DNA of 64,000 nucleotides from contig BQKZ01001875.1 of assembly GCA_036244855.1 (NCBI GenBank), positions 4,175-68,174 of the forward strand, read 5' to 3'. Each line of letters starts with the position of its first letter. The first letter of the stretch is position 1. Positions 58,601-61,446 of the stretch are shown piece by piece. The translations under genes and the position numbers were made by a program. The DNA comes from Temnopleurus reevesii (taxonomy: Eukaryota > Echinodermata > Echinoidea > Temnopleuroida > Temnopleuridae). The notes beneath the pieces were generated by a model that saw only the letters and a list, made by a program, of their open reading frames with translations, did not search any database and was not told where the DNA came from.

Positions 58601-61446
58601 AGTAAGTAAATGTTTCTCACTCCTGTATTCCTCATGAAATTAAAGTGCAACCATTAGGAAATCGCACAATTAAAAAGGGATCCCAACTTTTTTTTAATTC
58701 GTAGAGTTATAATTATAGAAAACACTGTTCTGTGTAGAATAAAAGAGCGTGGTTTTCAGAATATGGGCCAAGATTGCATTCAAGATCAAGGAAGACATCA
58801 TTTCATATTAAACCCAGCAAGGATGACTCCCCATAATTTGTTGTTTCTGTCAGTTTTTGTTTATCAGTTTAGAGCTCTAAAATATACCAGATGATTCTTA
58901 TTATATATGTATGTGTTAAAAGGCAAATGAGAGAGGGGAGGGGTACTAAAAGCAACTATTCTACAGGATGTTCTTTCCCATTTTCTATTAAAAGCAACAT
59001 CTTGTGTTAGTTTCCTCTATACACATGTCCACTGGAAAATGGCAAAGTCATGATGAATTCCAGAAGGGCTGCCAAATATCCTTCTCTAGAATAATCTTCA
59101 GACATATTGTGAATTTATACGGAGGACGATGACTCCAGCCTCATGGTTGTTAAGGATTAAATGTCTTCCTTTAGAGCTTAAATATGTGACACGATTGATG
59201 TGAGTCATGGTTAAACATGATTCACAGTCATTTTGTGCAAGGGGGCAACATGAGTTCAAAATGTCAAAATTTCGACTATTAGCGAGTTATTCAAATTTTC
59301 ATGTTGATTTGCAGTGACTCATGTTTTATTATATCCATTTAACCCTTTGAAACAGACTTTTTATTTGTTGTTCATTTAAAAGTTGGCCAAACCTCTTCCA
59401 GATTTCTGAGGATTAACATTAATTCTAGAATTTGGATCATGAAGTAAGCAAGCCTATTGAACATAATTCATTAACAAACTGTCTTATTACATTCAGTTTT
59501 TGCCATTTGTCAGTCAGATTTTCTTCTTCTCACCCGCAATTTTGTTATTTTTTTCCATAGCCATGTCAATCTTTTTTTTCTGCTAGGATCGTAAACTCAA
59601 GCTCTTTTTTTCACTTAATCATTTTTTTCTAAAGATGTCAAGATTAGAAATGTAATTTCAGTATATCAAGGAGTACTTTTCTTACTCATAATCAAACATT
59701 TTGACTTCTAGATGCAATTTACTGAAGAATGAAATTCTCTTGAGGGCTTGTTGATATAAGATTCAATAAGCATTTGTATTGTCTTCTGTTTTAGGAAACT
59801 CCAGCAGCCCGGAGCGAGTGAAGAAGAGTTGTCCAAAGTGTTGAGAGACAGTGACTTTCCTCTGCTGAAGACCAACAACAAAGAGATCGCTGGCGTTCTG
59901 CAGAATCTACGCAAGATGGAGAAGAGACTAGAAGGTAAAATAAAATAATGTAGCAATATTGAATGGCCTCATGGCGACAAAACAAATATTGCCCGAATCG
60001 CAGATGAGGGTGATATTTGTCGGCCCTGAGGCATTTCAATATTGCTCAAATAAGATATCTAGAGCCGAATCAGAAACATTTTAGAATATTTTAAATATCA
60101 CTCGCAATTCAATTAACACGGAAATTATTTTATAACATTGAAATAAAGGCTCCGATATGGTAAAACAACCACCGAAAATGTTGGGTTGTCATCTAATTGT
60201 CACTTTGCACGCCATTGTGACGTCATCAACATGCGTCTATATCAAGATCGCGTAATTAGCAAGTATGCACATTTAGTGGCGCAGTGATAATATGCTCTTG
60301 ATTTTTACACGCAATTCACCATAGACTTTTCTAAGCGGGCAATATAAGAAAATAATTGACCGGGCAATTATGCTTTTGATCCGAATCAGGCGATATGGTT
60401 TTAAAGTTGCATTGCTCAGATGTCTGATGCGGTTAATAATCATGTTTATCGAGGTATGAAATTGGAAGTGTGAGCGATTGCTCTCTTAAAGCTCCCCTTA
60501 AATGCTGTAACGAGGAGTGATTTGTAGAGCCCCTCTTACTACATGAAGACCCAATTTAGCTCCCCTGCAAATTCTTAATATCAGTCCCTGGTTTACTGGC
60601 ATCTGCCAGTATTGCCAACTTAAGAGTTCATTCATATTTGTAAATAGGGCTGTACAAAAAACGATTCTAAACACACTGTATGGAACAATTCATAGTATCC
60701 ACTGGCATAATGTAAATTTACTTTTTGGGACTCTGCTAAACAAGATTTGTTCTTTTTTGGGGGAGGGGGGTGTCTATGATACACAAGAGTGCCGTGCGCA
60801 ACCTTTAAGAATTACGGTGTGTTTTTCTCTCGTTGTAAAAGCCAGAACTAATAATAAAGACCTACTGAAAAACTTGTTGATGTATAAAGTAATGGTCACT
60901 GTAGATTTCCCAGTAAAACATATATTCTTCCATAATTTCATGACCCATACATTCATGACAGAGTTTTGTCGCTTCCATCTACCCTATTGAAGTTATAAAT
61001 ATTTCAAATTAATTCAAACATATTATGATGAATACTACACACAGACTGTTTGTCCCTTAGATAGGGAGAGCATCGTTTCCAGCAATCTCTAGGCCTAAGG
61101 TACAAATCCTGCTTGAATTTAACTTCCCTTGCTCAAACTATATACATCACCTTTCTTCATTTTGACAGAAATCCATAGTATGGTTGACCCTCGGAATGAG
61201 ATCAAACTCCCTGAGCAGCTCTCACCGGTGAATCAGATGAGGCGGCAGTACGCCACTGAGTTCAACTTCTCTACCGTCTCAGACTCCGAAGCTCCCATTG
61301 CCATGACGACAAGACACGTTGGTCGTGCCCCGGTCAATCCGAACATGCCGAGACAGAGGCATGCTCAACATCAACAACAACAACAGCAACAACAGCAGCA
61401 TCAGCAGCAGTATCATCAAGAACAGGACGATGAATATTATCTTTGA
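5310..61446 (+). CDS. CEP170: CEP170-like centrosomal protein, 5'-partial, 15 exons in window (gene span)
   Basis: This entry is the span of the whole gene; the exons are listed separately. CEP170 and CEP170B are FHA-domain proteins of the subdistal appendages of the mother centriole and of microtubules, known in vertebrates as PLK1 substrates and kinesin-13 partners. The window shows the family landmarks in order. They are the second half of the FHA domain (residues 1-30 of the part seen), the SPLYGQPAWWGE motif (about 122-133), a TIDF motif (about 226), EAGTYTIES with an acidic tail (about 420-480), WVQQWA (about 528), DTDVLLKDTETLMRNLEER with DVDTDVDTVSNVSL in the large exon, an EIA-type helix near 1165, and the C-terminal helical region ending with NQMRRQYATEFNFS. 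All 14 internal junctions keep frame. The paralogue (170 or 170B) cannot be assigned; invertebrates usually have one. The start codon is outside the window. Confidence 0.92.
7540..9250 (+). repeat. Irregular tandem repeat field
   Basis: Related blocks recur in the same order: GGTGTCTGAG-TTTTTAATTCGCTCAT, GAGATGGACTTCCCCCATTGTCAC, GAGCTGGGATTTTATTGAATTGGG, TTATTCAGGTAAGGGGCATG (7939 and 8530) and GAGAACACCACTGACTT (8331 and 9090). The unit is about 600-760 bp with partial inner copies. It includes a poly-T run (7991-8019), a TG microsatellite (8502-8526) and an unresolved base at 8527. Confidence 0.75.
9590..9910 (+). mobile_element. Non-LTR retrotransposon (LINE) 3'-end remnant
   Basis: A 106-codon open frame carries DDCAFSCAAPKLWNKLPIEI and FKNLLEIHLFLEAFQ. 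This is the common C-terminal signature of LINE reverse-transcriptase ORFs (AFS-xAPxLWNxLPxxIR, FKxxLKxxLF) in marine invertebrates, CR1/L2/Jockey-like. Only the last part is present; no catalytic YxDD region lies upstream. 5'-truncated dead copy. Confidence 0.7.
9962..10505. mobile_element. TIR/foldback element
   Basis: Left end ATTAACCGTATCAGACATCT and right end AGATGTCTGATTTGGTTAAT are inverted copies about 28 bp long. The interior is locally CpG-rich and has inverted AGACAGCGCGG / GGGCAATAAA pieces. A related, opposite-orientation copy lies at about 60296-60440. Confidence 0.65.
10509..10645. repeat. Long hairpin (62-nt arms) followed by ATT microsatellite
   Basis: CAATATGGACT...GGGCCATAAATGTTGTGTCTC and its inverted copy flank a 13-nt loop TCGTCTTCGACTC. 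The arms are nearly perfect next to the loop (GAGACACAACATTTATGGCC). An (ATT)n run of about 45 bp follows (10646-10690). Confidence 0.8.
11252..11331 (+). CDS. CEP170: Exon 2: end of FHA fold and linker
   Basis: The exon starts straight after the U12 acceptor AC. With the G from exon 1 it reads D-PITYRFDSLQLDNISVVKD and ends YIKQ before GTAGGT (phase 0). The other two frames contain stops. It takes the place of the vertebrate segment after RFGYD. Sequence similarity there is weak, so identity rests on frame, position and the splice signals. Confidence 0.8.
12973..13157. mobile_element. Inverted-repeat element nested in the Harbinger-like element
   Basis: CCAACATGGATAGACACTGA...CTGTACCGAGAAGCTGTGAA and its inverted copy (about 54-nt arms, few mismatches) enclose about 75 bp that carry a tRNA-like fragment on the minus strand. 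Confidence 0.75.
13042..13096 (-). other. tRNA-like fragment with Pol III B box
   Basis: On the minus strand GGTTCGATTCC (13049-13059) matches the B-box consensus GGTTCGANTCC exactly. It is preceded by GTGGTAATACACATGTCTTA and CAGGAGATCGTG, which resemble a D-arm/anticodon region. No complete acceptor stem can be paired, so this is not a working tRNA. More likely a SINE head or tRNA pseudogene caught in the hairpin. Confidence 0.4.
14277..14338. repeat. Perfect-stem palindrome inside the Harbinger-like element
   Basis: CGCAGAGAGTCCGCCGAAAA and TTTTGGCGGACTCTCTGCG are inverted, with an internal TTAAACATGTTTAA palindrome. It sits between the core and the right subterminal motif array and may mark an old inner end. 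Confidence 0.65.
17940..18005 (+). CDS. CEP170: Exon 3: acidic 22-codon exon, possibly a cassette
   Basis: The acceptor is CCCTGCAG after a pyrimidine-rich stretch, and the donor is GTGAGT. The 66 nt are phase 0-0 and encode a very acidic peptide that starts QEMNDLREFYYEM and continues with Asp, Glu and Tyr. Exon 2 ends in phase 0 and exon 4 starts in phase 0, so the exon can be included or skipped without a frameshift. A degenerate second copy lies about 390 bp downstream. I see no clear vertebrate counterpart; the call rests on splice sites, phase and the open frame. Confidence 0.6.
18333..18383 (+). pseudogene. Degenerate tandem copy of the acidic exon
   Basis: This stretch repeats most of exon 3: GATTTGAGGGAG, then TATTATGAAATGGAGGA, then GAAGAGGAGTATGAG. 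The similarity continues about 100 bp into the intron (AGGCAAGATGCATATCA, then CATGCCCCCT). The frame is open (17 codons, starting DLREIYYEMEE) and GTGAGT is kept, but the acceptor side is ACTAAAAG with no pyrimidine tract. The bases matching QEMN are no longer in usable context. Probably not spliced, although an AAAG acceptor would still give a symmetric phase 0-0 exon. Confidence 0.6.
20786..20950. mobile_element. Small TIR element (MITE), second family member
   Basis: Left GGGGTATTGTTCAAAATCAA and right GCAACTTTTGAACAACACCC are inverted. Flanks are TAA on the left (20783-20785) and TTAA on the right, compatible with a TWA target site. Same family as 1652-1834 but internally rearranged. Confidence 0.75.
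21029..21143 (+). CDS. CEP170: Exon 4: basic linker exon
   Basis: The acceptor is GTTAGCAG and the donor GTAGGT. In phase 0 the frame is open for 38 codons, AYLTRQSPPDYNQAVRRAMQ then KRNAKESRNTYGKQASLQ, and it ends in phase 1 as exon 5 needs. Both other frames hit stops. It sits between the FHA and the WWGE motif, a poorly conserved linker in this family, so no domain is claimed. Confidence 0.68.
21144..24659 (+). other. Intron 4, first part
   Basis: AT-rich, with one mariner-like MITE at 22260-22434. I see no exon with compatible phase before the WWGE array begins. Confidence 0.6.
22260..22434. mobile_element. Mariner-like MITE
   Basis: CAGTGGAAACCTGGTATAA at the left and TTATATCAAGTTTCCACTG at the right are inverted. 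TA abuts the left end and TTA the right end, in keeping with a Tc1/mariner TA target. About 175 bp, non-coding. Confidence 0.65.
24931..25080 (+). pseudogene. WWGE-exon copies 1 and 2 (decayed)
   Basis: This is the first recognisable member of the exon array. ATCATTGACCAGCAATCATGG corresponds to the start of exon 5, but the acceptor has become TTTGG and the third codon is TGA. A second partial copy (about 25035-25075) keeps GGCCAGCCATCATGGTGGGG and GTGAGAGTGAAGATCC. Neither can be spliced as a normal exon. Confidence 0.7.
25532..25618 (+). CDS. Candidate alternative exon, WWGE copy 3 (87 nt, doubled motif)
   Basis: A strong T-rich acceptor (TTTCCTTCAG) precedes an open phase 1 frame. It reads D-HRPAIHGSPLYG, repeats RPAIHGSPLYG through a 33-bp internal duplication, and ends QPAWW-G at GTGAAA. 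Entry and exit are both phase 1, so inclusion before exon 5 would keep frame. Reading on past GTGAAA meets TAA, so the copy is usable only with this weaker donor. No expression evidence is available; it may be a dead copy. Confidence 0.4.
25951..26056. repeat. 46-nt-arm hairpin within the exon array
   Basis: Arms 25951-25996 and 26011-26056 (TACAGAATAAGTT...GTTTCACCC and its inverse) differ at two positions around a 14-nt loop. TATATA-rich sequence flanks both sides. Probably a foldback MITE. It lies between WWGE copies 3 and 4. Confidence 0.85.
26446..26825 (+). pseudogene. WWGE-exon copies 4 and 5 (decayed)
   Basis: At about 26446-26500 a diverged copy is visible (ACCTATGATTCTCCTCTG, then CCAACCAACATGATATGG). 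At 26748 another starts after a good CCTTCAG acceptor, but it has lost one base in the fifth codon position (ATCGACAGCA instead of ATCGACCAGCA). That shifts the frame, and GTGAGA is replaced by GAGTCT. Confidence 0.65.
26907..26960 (+). pseudogene. WWGE-exon copy 6 with in-frame stop
   Basis: The acceptor CCCTATTCAG and donor GTGAGA are both intact around 54 nt in phase 1-1. The first Trp codon has mutated to TGA (26954-26956) and the preceding Pro to Leu. Inclusion would terminate the protein. It is otherwise almost identical to the next copy, so the stop is recent. Confidence 0.65.
27075..27128 (+). CDS. Candidate alternative micro-exon, WWGE copy 7 (54 nt)
   Basis: The acceptor is TTTTTCTTCAG and the donor GTGAGA. 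The phase 1-1 exon of 54 nt encodes D-HRPATRGSPLYGQPAWW-G, a full copy of the conserved motif. In exon 5 the donor-like GTGAG reads GAGAG, so exon 5 runs on to a later donor, whereas here the exon must stop at GTGAGA because TAG follows eight codons on (cct tca TAG). Splicing is unproven. Confidence 0.45.
27232..27285 (+). CDS. Candidate alternative micro-exon, WWGE copy 8 (54 nt)
   Basis: The acceptor is CCTTACTCCAG and the donor GTGAGA. It is 54 nt, phase 1-1, open, and encodes D-HRPATHGSPLYGQPAWW-G. Sequence after the donor continues like exon 5 for about 60 nt before an in-frame stop (TGACC, then TAATAG). With copy 7 it could place two extra 18-residue motifs before exon 5. Confidence 0.45.
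27475..27500 (+). pseudogene. Truncated WWGE-exon copy 9
   Basis: After TTGATCAG the sequence starts ATCATCGATCATCTGACAACC. The first bases of the exon are joined to the normal post-exon sequence, so the motif has been deleted. A similar start-only fragment (TTTAATCAGATCA) lies at 25721-25735 next to an N. Confidence 0.55.
27561..27695 (+). CDS. CEP170: Exon 5: conserved PLYGQPAWWGE motif
   Basis: The acceptor is TTTTTCTTCAG and the donor GTATGG. The 135 nt are phase 1-1 and encode D-HRPATHGSPLYGQPAWWGES, then EDPSPDGSTSPEDLRPRTNTYSTQ. The TPLYGQPSWWG motif is one of the best conserved points of vertebrate CEP170 and CEP170B. It is the only copy of the array with a complete long frame and a downstream donor, so it is taken as the constitutive exon. 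Confidence 0.92.
27696..28182 (+). other. Intron 5
   Basis: A 487-bp intron with an AAT/ATT-rich run at about 28106-28137 and a CACTCTTCCAG acceptor. Nothing else seen. Confidence 0.8.
28183..28571 (+). CDS. CEP170: Exon 6: Pro/Arg-rich region and TIDF motif
   Basis: The acceptor is CACTCTTCCAG and the donor GTTAGA. The 389 nt enter in phase 1 and leave in phase 0. They encode GSSDDNRPLES, a Pro/Arg-rich stretch, then ASEKAIGFTIDFGGG, equivalent to the vertebrate ASFTIEFDD motif. A basic helical segment NVRQKIEKSTRMMEELKAER follows. GC content and codon use rise sharply over the AT-rich introns. An intron-retained reading ends 15 codons past the donor. Confidence 0.93.
29157..29335 (+). repeat. 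Two-copy tandem duplication, about 90 bp
   Basis: TTCATATTGAAAAAGTG, then TCAAAGCTGAAAGTATC and AATGTA/GATGTA followed by CGAATATT/TGAATATT, occurs twice about 90 bp apart. Confidence 0.85.
29900..30078. mobile_element. Palindromic PIF/Harbinger-like MITE, 179 bp
   Basis: Ends AGGCCCGTGCACACCAAGCA and its imperfect inverse, then GGCACGGCATCACGGCACGG inverted near the other end. Flanked by TAA on both sides (29897-29899, 30079-30081). Strikingly GC-rich against the intron. Non-coding. Confidence 0.8.
30482..31030 (+). repeat. Two-copy tandem duplication, about 300 bp
   Basis: From GGTTACGATGTGAAGGTCTT through GTAGACCTCAGAACGGAG, TTTCACTGCCAG and TTCATGATGGGTTTGTTGAG to GGTGAGTAGTT, the block at about 30482-30728 recurs at about 30779-31027. 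Confidence 0.85.
31608..31719 (+). CDS. CEP170: Exon 7: Ser/Pro/Thr-rich linker
   Basis: The acceptor is TTGCGCCACAG and the donor GTATGC. In phase 0 it is open for 37 codons: SPRASPLSSRNDGWSTGGPA, then SRRTPKGTPETPSPGYQ. It leaves phase 1 for exon 8. The other frame is open across the exon too, but it does not fit the neighbouring phases. Low-complexity linker with several SP/TP sites that could be phosphorylated (inference). Confidence 0.78.
31720..32369 (+). other. Intron 7
   Basis: 650 bp, containing a weak palindrome at about 31870-31970: AAGAATGACTGC...GTTCTTGTGC against GCACAAGAACTGATACCAGT then CATTCTT. GCACAAGAATTGATACCAGT recurs at about 48791. Otherwise nothing seen. Confidence 0.65.
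32370..32947 (+). CDS. CEP170: Exon 8: polyQ, EAGTYTIES motif and acidic region
   Basis: The acceptor is TTTTTTTTACAAAG and the donor GTAAGA; 578 nt, phase 1 to 0. It encodes ADMNFQQMQRKNKNSN, a polyglutamine run of mixed CAG/CAA codons (about 32488-32517), a Pro/Thr stretch, then SEAGTYTIESDSQSKDAAQE and ARNRINEEFGEEEEEE. This matches the (S/K)xAGTYTIE...EARKMIDxVFGV block of CEP170 proteins. Where vertebrates have FGV, this protein has a long Glu/Asp tract (about 32737-32830). Antisense open frames here are shadows of the repetitive codons. Confidence 0.95.
32948..34252 (+). other. Intron 8, before the exon copies
   Basis: AT-rich; no repeat family or exon recognised. Confidence 0.6.
34253..34610 (+). 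pseudogene. Decayed tandem copies of the WVQQWA exon
   Basis: Three copies precede exon 9. About 34253-34310 keeps only GGCCCACCATGACCACCAACTC. The copy at 34388 has a good acceptor (GTTTTTGCAG) and reads HKGGTGYQWVQQWATMTTKS, but has no donor and runs to TAG at the next copy. The copy at 34529 (acceptor TCTTGTAG) reads HKGGPGTPPWVQQWATVTTN, then STPS and TAA. Steps are about 141 and 180 bp. They duplicate the acceptor and the first half of the exon only. Confidence 0.8.
34709..34901 (+). CDS. CEP170: Exon 9: WVQQWA motif
   Basis: The acceptor is TATTCTCTTGCAG and the donor GTAAGT. The 193 nt are phase 0 to 1 and encode HKGGPGTPQWVQQWATMTTN, then SPDRAPHLSPDRLMSPDRHN. It matches the (K)WVSQWASLA block of vertebrate CEP170. 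The repeated SPDR units are potential proline-directed phosphorylation sites (inference). It is the last and only complete member of a four-copy exon array. Confidence 0.93.
35850..39350 (+). repeat. Intronic satellite, about 220-bp units
   Basis: The motif TTATCAGATCTTGATCATGG followed by AAAGATA, AAATGTGATTGCATGATTCA, ATACAGGAGTGTGAAAGTT, ATCAAATGAT and CATGCAGGGTCTGTAATACT recurs. Clear copies are anchored near 36078, 36270, 36772, 36995, 37218, 37735 and 37948, with weaker ones near 36556, 37508, 38230, 38437 and 39158. Typical spacing is about 213-227 bp. Two subtypes alternate (CCAATTGGAGCATGTTTTTC and GGCCTATGGGAACATATTTT). Confidence 0.85.
38499..38605. mobile_element. Partial TIR element
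   Basis: AAGGCCACCGCACACTACAC then GATTTTTAGTCGTACGACC and a second GCACACTACGCGACCAAG. The style (TTAA flank, GGCC start, GC-rich end) resembles Harbinger-like MITE ends, but no matching right end was found. Confidence 0.4.
41297..43119 (+). CDS. CEP170: Exon 10: large central Ser/Arg-rich exon
   Basis: The acceptor follows GTTTTGATCTTCCTAAATACAG and the donor is GTAAGA; 1,823 nt, phase 1 to 0, 607 whole codons. It opens DDHLSKKPPSGTRTTTPRI. Then come DTDVLLKDTETLMRNLEERM, DVDTDVDTVSNVSLGG, RQTRSTMLRKSRFSED, SSAWRRYDTADDSDHD and LRVEIAQASNTLAQNLQRLA. Vertebrate CEP170 has matching blocks in this order: the DT-LILKDTE helix, SDVDTAST-SL, the RPTRTSLLRRARLG-like block, the SRWRRFPTDY-like block and EEIARISQDLALIAREI. 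This is the likely microtubule/centriole-binding half. It is basic and mostly disordered. The ATG at 41251 is intronic and is not a start. Confidence 0.97.
44260..44421. mobile_element. TIR MITE
   Basis: TGGGCACCGTAACATAAAGG then TTTGTGGTCAATCG at the left, and CGATTAATCACAAAACGTTA then TGTTATGAGGCCCGGA at the right, are imperfect inverted copies (about 35 nt). Non-coding. Confidence 0.7.
45508..45582. repeat. CA-rich microsatellite
   Basis: Interrupted (CA)n with occasional CT, GT and TA dinucleotides. The open frames across it are low-complexity artefacts. Confidence 0.9.
47921..48162. mobile_element. hAT-like MITE
   Basis: Starts CAGGGCGCTAGAA and ends TTGTAGCACCCTG. Inside are inverted GGGCAAGT / ACTTGCCC pairs. 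CAGGG-type ends suggest hAT, but the 8-bp flanks (AAAAAAAG and AAAAGTCA) are not clear target duplications. Confidence 0.65.
49403..49529 (+). CDS. CEP170: Exon 11: DELLSEDS / DIWQGE exon
   Basis: The acceptor is TTTATGTCTCCAG and the donor GTAAAG. The 127 nt are phase 0 to 1 and encode QMMDELLSEDSVHLGNRQDI, then WQGERQHPQVPLQRSSSLSF and QP. The end corresponds in place to vertebrate DESLNFRKIPP. It is the 5'-most and only complete copy in an array of about eleven. Confidence 0.9.
49530..51310 (+). repeat. Array of decayed DIWQGE-exon copies
   Basis: About ten copies follow exon 11 at roughly 110-240 bp steps. They are recognisable by CAGGATATATGGCAGGGCGA, then CTTCACTCAGCTTTCAACCAG, GTAAAGTATCTAGTGTGAAC and AGGGTTTAGAGGTGTGG. 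Approximate positions are 49612, 49799, 49951, 50121, 50304, 50486, 50660, 50815, 51000 and 51190. Copy 2 has CAG to TAG; others have frameshifts or deletions. The copy at 50304-50412 still encodes DELLSEDSVHLGSRLDIWQG in frame with the donor but lacks an acceptor. Decay increases away from exon 11. Confidence 0.85.
49799..49871 (+). CDS. Candidate mutually exclusive exon, DIWQGE copy 3 (73 nt)
   Basis: An acceptor (CATTTTCGTCTCGAGCAG) and the GTAAAG donor flank 24 open codons, DIWQGERQHPQVPLQRSSSL then SFQP, in phase 0 to 1. This is the same entry and exit phase as exon 11. It could replace exon 11, giving a protein without DELLSEDSVHLG, but including both would shift the frame. Whether it is used is unknown. 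Confidence 0.35.
51465..51535 (+). CDS. CEP170: Exon 12: short basic linker
   Basis: The acceptor is CATTTCACCTTTCAG and the donor GTGAGT. The 71 nt enter in phase 1 and leave in phase 0: E-QVQHGPESPPVHFKKKQPF-NKSE. The PPVHFKKK stretch sits where vertebrate CEP170 has PPLVHSK. A +1 frame is also open but would not join exon 11 to exon 13. Confidence 0.78.
52542..52929. mobile_element. TIR element, AGAGCCGAAACC family
   Basis: Left AGAGCCGAAACCTCAAAGTT then TCAGAAA and right TTTCTGAAACTTTGGGTTTC then GGCTCT are inverted. The interior has three tandem-like pieces of CACCTTGGTGCCTTG / TCAAGAAGGCGAGA. Same family as 55466-55923. Confidence 0.75.
55466..55923. mobile_element. TIR element, AGAGCCGAAACC family, with nested insertion
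   Basis: Left GAGCTGAAACATTAAGGTTT then CAGAAAA and right GTTTCTGAAACCTTAAGGTT then TCGGCCCTCA are inverted. The interior repeats GCGCCTTG / GAGAAGGTGAGAAGG as in the first copy and is interrupted by the element at 55687-55803. Confidence 0.75.
55687..55803. mobile_element. Nested PIF/Harbinger-like MITE, 117 bp
   Basis: GCCCCGGTCACATAGGGCCT then TGGAAGCAACATGATTCAAC, with its imperfect inverse on the right, flanked by TAA on both sides (55684-55686 and 55804-55806). It splits the older element around it. Confidence 0.8.
57873..58050. mobile_element. Mariner-like MITE, 178 bp
   Basis: CAGTTAAACCTGTCTTAGTG and CACTATAGACAGGTTTGACT-G are inverted ends, flanked by TA on both sides (57871-57872, 58051-58052). 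The internal GTGGCCAC repeats are in opposite orientation. Non-coding. Confidence 0.85.
58264..58349 (+). CDS. CEP170: Exon 13: C-terminal helical region, part 1
   Basis: The acceptor is TATTCTTTGCAG and the donor GTAAGA. The 86 nt are phase 0 to 2 and encode SFDSLVLSSIHHLSIKMKDN, then ADKIAYKL. It aligns by eye with the vertebrate [25 protein letters not shown] block at the start of the conserved C-terminal helices. Confidence 0.92.
58350..59794 (+). other. Intron 13
   Basis: 1.4 kb AT-rich intron; nothing recognised. Confidence 0.75.
59795..59934 (+). CDS. CEP170: Exon 14: C-terminal helical region, part 2
   Basis: The acceptor is GTCTTCTGTTTTAG and the donor GTAAAA. The 140 nt are phase 2 to 1 and encode K-KLQQPGASEEELSKVLRD, SDFPLLKTNNKEIAGVLQNL and RKMEKRLE. 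The match to [28 protein letters not shown] of CEP170 is clear along its whole length. Predicted helical, probably coiled coil. Confidence 0.96.
59935..61168 (+). other. Intron 14 with foldback elements
   Basis: A hairpin lies at 59952-60046 (AGCAATATTGAATGGCCTCA...CGACAAA and inverse). At 60296-60440 is a segment related in reverse to the 9962-10505 element (TTTTTACACGCAA, CATAGAC, GCGGGCAATA, CTCAGATGTCTGATGCGGTT). Otherwise no feature seen. Confidence 0.65.
61169..61446 (+). CDS. CEP170: Exon 15: C terminus and stop
   Basis: The acceptor is CTTCATTTTGACAG. It encodes E-IHSMVDPRNEIKLPEQLSPV, then NQMRRQYATEFNFSTVSDSE, then a His/Gln run (about 61363-61425, mostly CAA/CAG/CAT) and EQDDEYYL before TGA. 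INAMIDPDGTLEAL and the AAEFENAESEADFS tail are the vertebrate counterparts. The Gln/His run just before the end is probably lineage specific. Confidence 0.95.
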
